64,000 nucleotides of DNA from Streptomyces eurocidicus (GTDB taxonomy: Bacteria; Actinomycetota; Actinomycetes; Streptomycetales; Streptomycetaceae). How positions within the stretch are numbered: the stretch's first letter is position 1; each line of letters begins with the position of its first letter. Position numbers and translations under genes: made by a program. The notes under the pieces are model-generated. The model did not search any database, was not told the origin of the DNA, and was given only the letters and a program-made list of their open reading frames with translations. The stretch is from positions 682,001 through 746,000 of the forward strand of contig NZ_LGUI01000004.1 of NCBI RefSeq assembly GCF_002891295.1. The letters are read 5' to 3'. Below are positions 7,976-18,353 of this stretch, piece by piece.

Positions 7976-9865
7976 TCAGCCCACGTCCGAGCGGGTGCGC
8001 GGCGCGGGCCGCCGCCCCAGCAGGTCCGCGAGGCCCTGCCGGGTCGCGGTGACGATCAGCCGGTCCTCGGGGCGCAGGACGTAGGAGGACGGCAGGTCCC
8101 GGAGCAGCACCGGGAGCCGGCCGCCGGGACCGGCCGGCTCGGGGCGGTCCTCGACGAGGGCGACCGCCCGCCAGGCCCCCGGCGCGAAGGCGTCCGCGGC
8201 CCGGCGGCCCGCGAGCCCGGCGTGCGCGCCGGCCATCAGCTCGGCGATCAGGATGACCTTCCGCTCCACCGGAACGGCGCCCAGGACCTGACGGCCCACC
8301 ATGGCCGCGGCGAAGGCCGGCGCCACCATGTAGCTGACGCTGCGGCTGCGGGTCAGGCCCTGCGGGTGGGAGTCGCGCAGGGTGCGGTAGACCGCCTTCG
8401 CGAACCCGTCCTCGTACAGCCGCATCACCACCCGGACGTCGGGCCGGACCCCGCGGGCGTACAGCACGGCCTCCAGGTTGGTGACGTCGCTGCTGGTGAG
8501 CGCCATCAGGGTGCGGCACTGCCCGATCTTGGCGGCCTCCAGGACGCCCTCCTCGGTGACGTCGCCGATGACGGTGGGCACCCGCAGCGAGCGGGCCAGC
8601 GCCACCCCACGGGCCTGCGGGTCGCGCTCCACGCAGACCACCGGGATGTCCAGTTCGCGCAGCCGGGCCAGCACCCGGGCCCCGATCTTGCCGAGGCCGA
8701 GCAGGACCACGTGGCCGGACAGGCCGCGCGGCGGGCGGCGCAGCGCCGAGGCGGAGCGGAAGGTGCCGAGCCCCTCCAGGGCGGCGGCCACCAGCAGCGG
8801 GAGCAGCAGCAGTCCGGTCAGCCCGGAGAGCAGTTGGAGGATCTGGCGGCCCAGGCCCTCCCCTATGGCGGGGTCGTTGATGGCGAAGAGGTCGAGGAGT
8901 GACAGATAGGCGGCGCGCATCGGGTGCTCGCCGGTGACGAGCCAGGAGGCGACGGCCAGTCCGCCGACGGCGGCGGCCAGCCAGACCATCGACCAGCGCA
9001 GCCGCCGGGAGAAGAAGGAGCCCAGCGGCAGGCTGCGGGCGGTGAGCCGGGCGGGCGGGGGCCCGGAGTAGTGGGTGGCCTCCAGGACGACCCGGGTGCG
9101 GCCGGTGGCTGCGGCGACGGCGGCCTCGTCCGGGAGCATGTCGGGGCCGTCCGCGTCGGCGCCCGGCGCGGACAGCAGGGCGAGGGTGCCGGCGCCGGGG
9201 CTCCCGCCGGGCGCGCCCGGCGGCCGCTCCACGGCCCGGAACACCAGGCCGCCGGCCTCGACGACCTTGTTGTGCCCGGAGACCGCGGTGGCCACCAGGG
9301 CCGGGGCCGCGGTGTCGGCGTCCGAGAGGACGGTCGTGGTCGCCTCGCCGCCGCCTCCCAGGGACGCCTGGTCGAGGAGTTCCTCCAGGTACTGGCCGAG
9401 CCGGCGGTTGTAGAGGCGGATGACGAGCCGCAGCCGGGGGTTGAGGCGGCGGGCCCGGAGGGCGGCGTGGATGTTGGTCTCGTCGTCGTCGTAGACGAGC
9501 GCGAGGGCCGTGGCGTCGGCGACGCCGGCCTCGGCGAGCGCCTCGTCGTCGGGCCCGGCGGCCTCGACGATCCGCACCGGGCCATGGGCCGCGCCGTTCC
9601 TGCCGGCCACCGGGGGCCCGCCGTTGGCCCCGGACACCCGGCCGACGGCCCCGGTCATCCGCCCGAGGAGCGCCGCGGCCCGCCCGGCCGCCGCCCCGGC
9701 ACGCCGCGGCCGCCCGTCCCGCGCGGACGGCAGGACGAGGGTGACGCACTCGCCGTACACCCCGGAGAGCTCGGCGGCGAGCCGGTGCGCGAGCCCGTCG
9801 TCACCGCACACGACCATGTGCGGGACGCTCGGCGCGACTTGAGGCTGCTGAGGAAGAGTGACCAC
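7976..9865 (-). CDS. Double-RCK NAD-binding potassium channel-like membrane protein
   Basis: This 629-residue protein has two NAD-binding RCK modules and a central membrane part. The first Rossmann segment begins near residue 15 (HMVVCGDDGLAHRLAAEL) and continues to VYDDDETNIHAALRARRLNP. Two hydrophobic segments lie at about 290-315 (MVWLAAAVGGLAVASWLV) and 350-375 (LLSGLTGLLLLPLLVAAALE). The second RCK has GLGKIGARVLARL, the ribose-binding VCVERDP and LMALTSSDVTNLEAVLYAR, then an RCK_C-like end (LRPEDRLIVTATRQG). The layout resembles CASTOR/POLLUX-type channels, but I do not see a canonical TVGYG filter. Start GTG 9865 is weakly supported; an ATG near 9817 is possible. Its position between kdpDE and kdpFABC supports a role in K+ flux. 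Confidence 0.8.
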   Translation of the reverse strand: MVTLPQQPQVAPSVPHMVVCGDDGLAHRLAAELSGVYGECVTLVLPSARDGRPRRAGAAAGRAAALLGRMTGAVGRVSGANGGPPVAGRNGAAHGPVRIVEAAGPDDEALAEAGVADATALALVYDDDETNIHAALRARRLNPRLRLVIRLYNRRLGQYLEELLDQASLGGGGEATTTVLSDADTAAPALVATAVSGHNKVVEAGGLVFRAVERPPGAPGGSPGAGTLALLSAPGADADGPDMLPDEAAVAAATGRTRVVLEATHYSGPPPARLTARSLPLGSFFSRRLRWSMVWLAAAVGGLAVASWLVTGEHPMRAAYLSLLDLFAINDPAIGEGLGRQILQLLSGLTGLLLLPLLVAAALEGLGTFRSASALRRPPRGLSGHVVLLGLGKIGARVLARLRELDIPVVCVERDPQARGVALARSLRVPTVIGDVTEEGVLEAAKIGQCRTLMALTSSDVTNLEAVLYARGVRPDVRVVMRLYEDGFAKAVYRTLRDSHPQGLTRSRSVSYMVAPAFAAAMVGRQVLGAVPVERKVILIAELMAGAHAGLAGRRAADAFAPGAWRAVALVEDRPEPAGPGGRLPVLLRDLPSSYVLRPEDRLIVTATRQGLADLLGRRPAPRTRSDVG

Positions 9866-9910
9866 CTCAACAGAGTGCCTTGTTCAGCCGTTCGAATCCC
9901 GCAACCGCGC

Positions 9911-9941
9911 CGAGGGCCGGGGCGATGTGCCCCGGCCCTCG
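9911..9941 (-). terminator. Terminator of the kdpFABC operon
   Basis: 13-base perfect arms (9911-9923 and 9929-9941) with a 5-base loop, about 60 bases beyond the kdpC stop on the reverse strand. Confidence 0.85.
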
Positions 9942-10003
9942 TGTCCTCATCACGGTTCCCGCGCGGGCGACTTCACGACGCCGCGCTGCGGACTCCGGCC
10001 GTC

Positions 10004-10651
10004 TCAGCCGTTGGCCAGCTCCCGGAGCGCGATGTTCAGTTTGAGGACGTTCACCCGCTCCTCGCCCATGAAGCCGAGGGCGCGGCCGTCCACATGCCGG
10101 TCGACCAGCTCGCGGACCTTCGCCGACGGCAGGTGGTTCGCCTTGGCGACGCGGTCGGCCTGGAGGCGGGCGTAGGCCGGGGAGATGTCGGGGTCGACGC
10201 CGGAGGCGGAGGCCGTGAGGGCGTCGACCGGGACCGACGACGGGCGGACGCCGTTGAAGGCGGCGACGTCGGCGCGGCGCTGCTCGACGTTGGCCAGCAG
10301 GACCTTGCTGTCGGCGGCGAGGTTGGACGGGCCCGAGACCAGCAGGGAGTACTTCGTGTTCTCCGTGTTGGCGCCGGCCGCCGACGGGCGGGGCTGGAAG
10401 TACTTCGGGTCGGGCAGCGGGTTGCCGTCCTTGTCCTTGGCGTCGAGGTTGTAGCTCTGGCCGAGGCGCTCGGAGCCCACGGACTTGCCGTTCACCTTCA
10501 GCTCGGAGCCGTTGGCCTTGCCGTGGAAGGCGACCTGGGCGATGCCCGTGACGACCAGCGGGTAGATCACGCCGCAGACCACCGTGAGGACCAGCAGGGC
10601 CCGCAGGCCCGCCGCCACCAGGCGGGCCGTACCGCTTACGGAAGTGTTCAT
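10004..10651 (-). CDS. kdpC: Potassium-transporting ATPase subunit C
   Basis: This 215-residue subunit stabilises the KdpFABC pump. One N-terminal membrane segment lies at about 10-35 (LRALLVLTVVCGVIYPLVVTG). A periplasmic-side domain follows with the family landmarks GSELKVNGKSVGSERLGQ, KYFQPRPSAAG, SGPSNLA and VPVDALTASASGVDPDISPA, then YARLQADRVAKAN and ALGFMGEERVNVLKLN near the C-terminus. The ATG at 10651 lies 7 bases after the kdpB stop. It is the last gene of the operon. Length and motifs match the family, and nothing is missing. Confidence 0.96.
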   Translation of the reverse strand: MNTSVSGTARLVAAGLRALLVLTVVCGVIYPLVVTGIAQVAFHGKANGSELKVNGKSVGSERLGQSYNLDAKDKDGNPLPDPKYFQPRPSAAGANTENTKYSLLVSGPSNLAADSKVLLANVEQRRADVAAFNGVRPSSVPVDALTASASGVDPDISPAYARLQADRVAKANHLPSAKVRELVDRHVDGRALGFMGEERVNVLKLNIALRELANG

Positions 10652-10658
10652 GGAGAGG

Positions 10659-12763
<2,105 letters not shown>

Positions 12764-12767
<4 letters not shown>

Positions 12768-14455
12768 GAGAGTCCCTCCGCCATCGGGCCAAGGGCCAGG
12801 GCCGGGAAGTAGGTCAAGCCGGTGATGATGAGGATCGCGCCGACGAGCAGGCCGGCGAAGAGCGGCTTCTCCGTGCGCAGGGTGCCCGCGGTCTCGGGCA
12901 CGGGCTTCTGCTCGGCGAGCGAGCCCGCCAGCGCCAGCACGAACACCATCGGGACGAACCGGCCGAGCAGCATGGCGAGGCCGATCGTGGTGTTGTACCA
13001 CTGGGTGTTGGCGTTGAGGCCGCCGAACGCGGAGCCGTTGTTGTTGGCACCGGAGGTGAAGGCGTAGAGGACCTCGGAGAAGCCATGGGCGCCGCTGCCG
13101 TTGACCGAGTTCTCCGCCGTGTTGAGGATGGAGTCCGGCGGGGTCGCCAGCGCCATGGACAGGGCCGTGAAGCCGAGCACCAGGGTCGGGGTGACCAGGA
13201 TGTAGCAGGCGGCGAGCTTGATCTCGCGGGTGCCGATCTTCTTCCCGAGGTACTCGGGGGTCCGGCCGACCATCAGGCCCGCGATAAAGACCGCGATCAC
13301 GGCCATCACGAGCATGCCGTACAGACCGGAGCCGACGCCGCCGGGCGCGATCTCGCCGAGCATCATGCCGAGCAGCGTGATGCCGCCGCCGAGGCCGGTG
13401 AGCGAGGAGTGGAAGCCGTCCACCGCGCCGGTCGAGGTCAGGGTGGTGGTGGTCGCGAAGATCGCGGTGCCGCCGACGCCGAAGCGCTGCTCCTTGCCCT
13501 CCATCGCGCCGCCCGCCGCCTGGAGCGCGGGGCCGTGGTGCGCGAACTCCGTCCACATCATCAGGGCCGTGAAGCCGAGCCAGATCAGGCCCATGGTCGC
13601 GAGGATCGCGTAGCCCTGCTTGACGTTGCCGACCAGCTTGCCGAAGGTCCGGGTCAGCGCGAAGGGGATGACCAGGATCAGGAAGATCTCGAACAGGTTG
13701 GTGAAGGCGTCCGGGTTCTCGAAGGGGTGGGCGGAGTTGGCGTTGAAGTAACCGCCACCGTTGGTGCCCAGCTCCTTGATGACCTCCTGCGAGGCGACGG
13801 CGCCGCCGTTCACCTGCTGGGTGCCGCCGGTGAGCTGCCCGATCTCGTGGATGCCGGCGAAGTTCTGGATCGCGCCGCAGGCGACGAGCACCAGCGCGCC
13901 GATCACGGAGATCGGGAGCAGCACACGGACGGTGCCGCGCACCAGGTCGGCCCAGAAGTTGCCGAGCTCGCCGGTGCGGGAGCGGGCGAAGCCCCGGACG
14001 AGCGCGACGGCCACGGCCATGCCGACGGCGGCCGAGACGAAGTTCTGCACGGCGAGGCCGAGCGTCTGGACGGCGTGGCCCATGGCCTGCTCGCCCGAGT
14101 ACGACTGCCAGTTGGTGTTGGCGACGAACGAGGCGGCCGTGTTGAACGCCTGGTCCGGGCTGATCGCGGTGAAGCCCAGCGACAGCGAGTCCGGCAGCAC
14201 GCCCTGGATCCGCTGGAGCAGGTAGAGGAAGAGAACGCCGGCCACCGAGAAGGCGAGGATGCCGCGCAGATAGGCGGGCCAGCGCATTTCGGCGTTCGGG
14301 TCGGCGCCGATGGAGCGGTATATCCACTTCTCGACGCGCAGGTGTTTCTCGGAGCTGTAGACGCGGGCCATGTAGTCGCCGAGCGGGCGGTACACCAGGG
14401 CCAGCGCCGCGACGAGCGCGGTGAGCTGGAGAACTCCGGAAAGGACGGGGCTCAT
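12764..14455 (-). CDS. kdpA: Potassium-transporting ATPase subunit A
   Basis: This 563-residue K+-translocating subunit has about ten membrane helices. It carries the repeated selectivity-loop sequences of the SKT superfamily, including [15 protein letters not shown] (first pore loop), [20 protein letters not shown] (second), the third loop near [18 protein letters not shown] and the fourth near [15 protein letters not shown]. The ATG at 14455 follows the kdpF stop by 8 bases. It ends in an ATGA overlap with kdpB, so stoichiometric translation is expected. The protein is full length with no visible lesion. Confidence 0.97.
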
Positions 14456-14463
14456 GTCGGCGG

Positions 14464-14553
14464 TCAGAACCTCTCCGGGAAAACGAGGGCGAGGATCAGG
14501 TAGCCCAGCAGGGCGACGGCCACGACCAGGCCGACGACGTTCTCGGCGGTCAC
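14464..14553 (-). CDS. kdpF: Potassium-transporting ATPase subunit F
   Basis: This 29-residue single-span peptide, starting [19 protein letters not shown] and ending ALVFPERF, matches KdpF in length and in its C-terminal PERF motif. It stabilises the KdpABC complex in the membrane. The start is the GTG at 14553, embedded in the stop of the preceding 27-residue ORF (GTGA), so translation is probably coupled. Eight bases separate it from kdpA. It is too short for most automatic gene callers. Confidence 0.92.
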   Translation of the reverse strand: MTAENVVGLVVAVALLGYLILALVFPERF

Positions 14554-14633
14554 AGCTTCGTCACCCCCTTGGCGACGAGAGCCACCAGCGCGAAGACCGC
14601 GATCGTGGTGACGACGAAGGCCACGTCGGCCAT
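14550..14633 (-). CDS. 27-residue hydrophobic ORF heading the kdp operon
   Basis: The reverse strand encodes [20 protein letters not shown] followed by AKGVTKL. This is a single predicted membrane helix with a basic C-terminal tail, beginning at an ATG at 14633 with a good AGGAG site 7-8 bases upstream. Its TGA overlaps the kdpF GTG. The clean ribosome-binding site, coupling and membrane-span composition argue that it is translated. It is not KdpF, which follows separately. It could be an extra small subunit, a second KdpF-like peptide or a leader peptide that sets kdpF translation; no homologue is known to me. Confidence 0.7.
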   Translation of the reverse strand: MADVAFVVTTIAVFALVALVAKGVTKL

Positions 14634-14781
14634 CGTGTGCTCCTAGAGAGGTCGGATAGGAACGGACCTCCACAGCAAACCGCTCTTATCAACGTATGAG
14701 CGCCCCGTTGACGCCTCCCTTACGGCCATTAGCGCGCCCTTGACGGAATCCATACGGGCACCTCCCGGACCTGCGAAAACG
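14634..14781 (-). promoter_or_regulatory. kdp promoter region with a direct repeat
   Basis: This non-coding stretch upstream of the kdp operon must hold its promoter. Two related segments, about 14693-14714 and 14726-14746, share the pattern CGTCAA-(C/G)-GGGCGC...CTNAT on the reverse strand, with starts about 32 bases apart. They are candidate KdpE-binding sites, inferred from position only. Confidence 0.4.
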
Positions 14782-14822
14782 CCGCTGGGCCGCGACCCCG
14801 GAAGGGGGTCACGGCCCAGCGG
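14782..14822 (-). terminator. Terminator of the thioesterase-dut-DUF3710 operon
   Basis: GC-rich hairpin with an 11-base outer stem (starting at 14782, closing at 14822), one C/A mismatch, a 5-base inner stem and a short loop. It lies 35 bases after the DUF3710 stop and just upstream of the kdp promoter region. Confidence 0.75.
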
Positions 14823-14856
14823 AACGGCGTAATCCAGCCGTTTGACGAGCGTTTTC

Positions 14857-15636
14857 TCAGCGGATCTCGGAGATCTCCGGACCGCGCTCCAGCCGCTCCA
14901 CGCCACCGGCGAAGCGGGAGCCCTCGGAGTCGTCCTGCTGGAGGCCCTCGGCCACCATCTGGGCGTCGTCCGGCAGCTTCAGCACGATCGGGTCGCGCGG
15001 CGCCATCGGGGAGTCGCCGCGCACGACGACGGTGTCCTTGAAGATCTGCTCCAGCAGGCCGGCGGTCTGCGGCTGCACCGCGCCCTGGCCGGAGATCACC
15101 CCGCGCAGGAACCAGCGCGGGCCGTCGCAGCCGACGAAGCGGACGAGCTGCACGCCCTGGGTGCCGTCCGGCAGCGCCACCGGCACCTGGGCCCGCAGCT
15201 CCCAGCCGAGCGGGCCCTGCGTCTCGTCGACGACACCGCCCTGCTGGGTGATGCCCGAGGCGATCTCCTCGCGCACCTCGTGCCAGATGCCCTCGCGCTT
15301 GGGGGCGGCGAACGCCTGGAGCTGCACGGCGCTGTCGCGCAGCACGACCGTCGCGGCGACGATCGCGTCGCCGGCGACCTCGACCCGCAGCTCCATGCCC
15401 TCGACCCCGGGCACGAACAGTCCACCGAGGTCGACCCGGCCCTCGCCGGCCTCCCGCACCTCGGAGAGGTCCCACGGCCCGTCGGGGCGCGGTTCCGGCT
15501 CCAGCCGGACCCGGCTCGCGGCCGCGGTGTCCGTCACGGACTCGTCGGCGAGGGTGTCCTCTGCCGACTCATCGGAGGTCACGTCGTCGATGTGATCGAC
15601 GGCGTCCTCGCTGCGCTTGCGGCGACGACCGAACAC
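14857..15636 (-). CDS. DUF3710 domain-containing protein
   Basis: This 259-residue cytoplasmic protein belongs to the actinobacterial DUF3710 family, of unknown function and usually found beside dut. The first 60 residues are acidic and disordered (after GRRRKRSEDAVDHIDD). The conserved domain runs from about 75 to 245 with GPWDLSEV, the strands MELRVEVAGDAIVAATVVLRD, GGVVDETQGPLGWELRAQVP and FVGCDGPRWFLRGVISG, and the motif PMAPRDPIVLKLP. The start is GTG 15636, one base after the dut stop, with GGAAGGA as ribosome-binding site. The longer open frame to 15699 runs into dut. Function is unknown; the operon with dut suggests a housekeeping link to nucleotide metabolism. Confidence 0.88.
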   Translation of the reverse strand: MFGRRRKRSEDAVDHIDDVTSDESAEDTLADESVTDTAAASRVRLEPEPRPDGPWDLSEVREAGEGRVDLGGLFVPGVEGMELRVEVAGDAIVAATVVLRDSAVQLQAFAAPKREGIWHEVREEIASGITQQGGVVDETQGPLGWELRAQVPVALPDGTQGVQLVRFVGCDGPRWFLRGVISGQGAVQPQTAGLLEQIFKDTVVVRGDSPMAPRDPIVLKLPDDAQMVAEGLQQDDSEGSRFAGGVERLERGPEISEIR

Positions 15637-15637
15637 G

Positions 15638-16150
15638 TCACTGTCCTTCCCGGTCGCTGGCGACCGAAGCGAATCCATTCCCCACGGCAGCGTGGCCACC
15701 GGTGGACCCGAAGCCCCCTTCGGCCCGTGCCGAGCCCGGAAGCTCCGCCACCTCGTGGAAGCGGACCTTCTCGACCTGCTGGACGACCAGTTGGGCGATG
15801 CGGTCGAACCTCTCGAACCGGACGGTCTCCCGCGGGTCCAGATTGACCACGATCACCTTGATCTCTCCACGGTACCCGGCATCGATGGTCCCCGGGGCAT
15901 TCACCATGGAGACCCCGCACCTGGCGGCGAGACCCGAACGCGGGTGCACGAACGCGGCGTACCCGTCGGGCAGCGCGATGGAGATCCCGGTGGGCAGGAC
16001 CAGCCGCTCCCCCGGGGGCAGCTCGGCGGCCTCGGTGGTGACCAGGTCGCAGCCGGCGTCGCCGGGGTGCCCGTAGGCCGGGATGGGGACCTCGGGGTCC
16101 ACCCGGCGGATCAGCACGTCGACGGGCGCGCCGCTGGGCGCATGACTCAT
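15638..16150 (-). CDS. dut: Deoxyuridine 5'-triphosphate nucleotidohydrolase (dUTPase)
   Basis: This 170-residue enzyme is of the homotrimeric dUTPase family and hydrolyses dUTP to dUMP and pyrophosphate. The five family motifs are visible: HPGDAGCDL (motif 1), HPRSGLAARCG (2), GTIDAGYRGEIKV (3, with the catalytic Asp), RFDRIAQLVV (4) and a C-terminal glycine-rich arm GGFGSTGG (5). The ATG at 16150 overlaps the thioesterase stop (ATGA), and the stop is one base from the DUF3710 start, so the three genes form a tight operon. A C-terminal extension of about 20 residues follows motif 5. Confidence 0.96.
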   Translation of the reverse strand: MSHAPSGAPVDVLIRRVDPEVPIPAYGHPGDAGCDLVTTEAAELPPGERLVLPTGISIALPDGYAAFVHPRSGLAARCGVSMVNAPGTIDAGYRGEIKVIVVNLDPRETVRFERFDRIAQLVVQQVEKVRFHEVAELPGSARAEGGFGSTGGHAAVGNGFASVASDREGQ

Positions 16151-16731
16151 GGGTTCACCTCAAAAGCTCGCGCGACCTTCACCTGGTCGGGGTCGGCCAG
16201 GGCGGCCTGGATCTCGGCGGGACGGCCGTTCTCGATAAAGTGGTCGATCTTGACCTCGATGAACACCGCCGACGCGCGCACCGCGACGGGGCCCTCGGGA
16301 CCGCCGATCCGGCCGGTGGCCGTGGCGTAGATCTTACGGCCGTGCACGGCGTGCACGGCGGCGTCCAGGTGCAGCACGGTGCCCACCGGTACGGGCTGTA
16401 CGTAGTCGGTCTCCAGCCGGCCGGTCACCGCGATCACCCGCAGCAGCCAGCCCAGCGAGCCCAGCGTCTCGTCCAGCGCGGTGGCCAGCACTCCGCCGTG
16501 CGCGAGGCCGGGGGCGCCCTGGTGCGCCTCCTTGACGCGGAACTCCGCGGTGACGCTCACGCCCTCGCCCGCCCGCGCTTCCAGGTGCAGTCCGTGCGGG
16601 ACGCCTCCGCCGCATCCGAAGCAGTGTTCGTAATGCGACCCGATGACCTCTCCGGGCGCGGGCGCGTCGGGGTGCCGCACCGGCGGCTCGGCCCCGTCCG
16701 GCGGCGCCAGCGCTGTCGTTCTTCCACTCAC
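16147..16731 (-). CDS. PaaI-family hotdog-fold thioesterase
   Basis: This 194-residue protein is a single-domain acyl-CoA thioesterase of the 4HBT/PaaI type. The N-terminal segment has HYEHCFGCG, seen in the actinobacterial branch. The hotdog core (about 55-165) contains HQGAPGLAHGGVLATALDETLG, including the HGG turn and the catalytic-helix acid, then LETDYVQPVPVGTVLHL and GRKIYATATGRI. Substrate cannot be predicted. It is first in the operon with dut and DUF3710 and diverges from the DUF3093 gene over about 60 bases. Confidence 0.88.
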   Translation of the reverse strand: MSGRTTALAPPDGAEPPVRHPDAPAPGEVIGSHYEHCFGCGGGVPHGLHLEARAGEGVSVTAEFRVKEAHQGAPGLAHGGVLATALDETLGSLGWLLRVIAVTGRLETDYVQPVPVGTVLHLDAAVHAVHGRKIYATATGRIGGPEGPVAVRASAVFIEVKIDHFIENGRPAEIQAALADPDQVKVARAFEVNP

Positions 16732-16790
16732 AGGGGCTGACCTTACCCGCGACGGCCGGGCCCGGTCCCGTCCGTGTCAAGCTTGGGCCC

Positions 16791-17234
16791 ATGCAGGGTT
16801 ACGAAGAACGCCTCACCGCGCCCCGTTCCTGGTGGTTCGTCGCGGTTCTGGTCGGGATCGCCATGGGGCTGATCATGCTGCCGCTGGGACCTGTTCCGAT
16901 GATCGGCGGGCTCATCGGCGGCGGCGCGCTGGCCGCGGTGGCCGTGAGCTCCTACGGGTCGGTGCGGATCCGCGTGGTCGGCGGCGATCTGGTGGCGGGC
17001 GACGCGCGGATCCCGGTCGAGGCGCTGGGGCGGGCGGACGTCCTGGACGCGGCGGAGGCCCTGGCCTGGCGCACGCACAAGGCCGACCCCCGCGCGTTCA
17101 TGCTGCTGCGCGGCTATGTGCCCACCGCGGTGCGGATCGAGATCACCGATCCGGCCGACCCGACGCCGTACGTCTATCTCTCCACACGCTCTCCCGAGCG
17201 CCTGACGGCCGCTCTGGCGGCCGTACGGACCTGA
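16791..17234 (+). CDS. DUF3093 family membrane protein
   Basis: This 147-residue protein of the actinobacterial DUF3093 family has two closely spaced membrane helices at about 12-55 (WWFVAVLVGIAMGLIMLPLG and GGLIGGGALAAVAVSSYG). A soluble domain follows with VRIRVVGGDLVAGDARIPV and WRTHKADPRAFMLLRGYVPTA, ending in VYLSTRSPERLTAAL. Function is unknown. It is a single gene, divergent from the thioesterase operon and convergent with the next reverse gene, with 19 bases between stops. Confidence 0.86.
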   Translation: MQGYEERLTAPRSWWFVAVLVGIAMGLIMLPLGPVPMIGGLIGGGALAAVAVSSYGSVRIRVVGGDLVAGDARIPVEALGRADVLDAAEALAWRTHKADPRAFMLLRGYVPTAVRIEITDPADPTPYVYLSTRSPERLTAALAAVRT

Positions 17235-17253
17235 GCGAGCCCCGGGGGCCGCC

Positions 17254-18042
17254 TCAGGGCGTCCCGGGCGGCAGGGCGTCCCAGGACACCTGCTTGCGGC
17301 GCAGGTCCTTGCGGACCTTCTCGGCGAGCTTCCGGGTGTCCCTGCGGTTCATCACCGCGCCGACGGCGGCGCCCACCATGAACGGCGCGAGGCTCGGCAG
17401 ATTGCGGACCGTGCGCTTGAGGATCTGCTGGCGCAGTTCGCGCTTCAGCTGGCCGCCCAGGGCGGCGTTGACGGAGGTGGGGGCGGTGACGTCGATGCCC
17501 CGCTCGTCCGCCCAGGCGGCGAGGTAGGCCGTGGCCCGCTGCCGGGCGCTGCCCGGGGCCCGTACGCCGTAGACCTCGTGCAGCTCGGCGATGAGCTTGA
17601 ACTCCACGGTGGCCACACCGATGATCTCGGCGGCCAGTTCGGCCGGCATGGCCGGCGGGACCGGCATCATCGCCGCGGCGCCGACGCCGGCGCCGACGGT
17701 GGACGTGCCGTTGGCGGCGCCGGTCACCAGCTTGTCCGCGAGCTCCTCCGGGCCGAGGCCGGGAAACTGCTCGCGCAGGGTCGCGAGGTCGCGCACCGGG
17801 ACGCGCGGGGCGGTCGCGATGATCCGGTCGACGACGGCGGTCAGGCCCGCCCGCGCCCCCCGGCCGCCCATCCTGGCGCCGTGGCCGACCGCCGCGGCGA
17901 GCGAGGCCGTGCGGCCCCGCTCGACGCCGGTGCCGGCCACGGCCCCGGCAGTGTCGTCCTGCCGCGCGGCGTCACCGGTCGGCCCGCTGGTCAGCTCGGG
18001 CCGGCGGGAACGCCGCTTCCGGAACGGGGTCGAGCCTGCCAT
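17254..18042 (-). CDS. Conserved alpha-helical protein of unknown function (EcsC-like?)
   Basis: This 262-residue protein lies in an operon with DUF4193, with 14 bases between the two. The N-terminal 50 residues are basic and low-complexity. The rest is Ala-rich helix with short hydrophobic patches, such as NGTSTVGAGVGAAAMMPVPP and LAPFMVGAAVGAVMNRRDTR. The alternation of amphipathic helices with a Gly/Ala stretch and a basic C-terminus is reminiscent of EcsC-type proteins, but I do not recognise a firm motif. The ATG at 18042 was chosen because upstream codons run into DUF4193. It is probably a conserved Streptomyces protein associated with the membrane surface. Confidence 0.75.
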   Translation of the reverse strand: MAGSTPFRKRRSRRPELTSGPTGDAARQDDTAGAVAGTGVERGRTASLAAAVGHGARMGGRGARAGLTAVVDRIIATAPRVPVRDLATLREQFPGLGPEELADKLVTGAANGTSTVGAGVGAAAMMPVPPAMPAELAAEIIGVATVEFKLIAELHEVYGVRAPGSARQRATAYLAAWADERGIDVTAPTSVNAALGGQLKRELRQQILKRTVRNLPSLAPFMVGAAVGAVMNRRDTRKLAEKVRKDLRRKQVSWDALPPGTP

Positions 18043-18056
18043 GGCAGACCCGGTCC

Positions 18057-18353
18057 TCAGTCGCAGTCGCGGCAGATCGGCTGGCCGTTCTTCTCGCGGG
18101 CCAGCTGGCTGCGGTGGTGCACGAGGAAGCAGCTCATGCACGTGAACTCGTCGGCCTGCCGAGGCAGGACCCGGACGGACAGCTCCTCGTTGGAGAGGTC
18201 CGCGCCGGGCAGCTCCAGGCCCTCGGCGGCCTCGAAGTCGTCGACGTCGACCGTCGAAGCCGACTTGTCGTTCCGCCGTGCCTTCAGTTCCTCGATGCTG
18301 TCCTCGTTGACGTCATCGTCGGTCTTGCGTGGGGTGTCGTAGTCCGTTGCCAT
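18057..18353 (-). CDS. DUF4193 family zinc-ribbon-like protein
   Basis: This 98-residue acidic protein of the actinobacterial DUF4193 family begins MATDYDTPRKTDDD. Its C-terminus carries two Cys pairs, CMSC and CRDC, separated by FLVHHRSQLAREKNGQPI, a typical zinc-ribbon spacing. The middle (ELSVRVLPRQADEFTC) is the conserved family block. The ATG at 18353 is the only good start. A nucleic-acid or RNA-polymerase-binding role would fit the ribbon but is not established. It is first in an operon with the helical protein downstream. Confidence 0.85.
   Translation of the reverse strand: MATDYDTPRKTDDDVNEDSIEELKARRNDKSASTVDVDDFEAAEGLELPGADLSNEELSVRVLPRQADEFTCMSCFLVHHRSQLAREKNGQPICRDCD

Noticed and set aside
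9880-9905. GTTCGAATCCC motif resembling a tRNA T-loop downstream of kdpC
   Set aside because: The five bases on each side do not pair into a T-stem and no anticodon or acceptor arms are present; this is chance or a worn att-like fragment at most.
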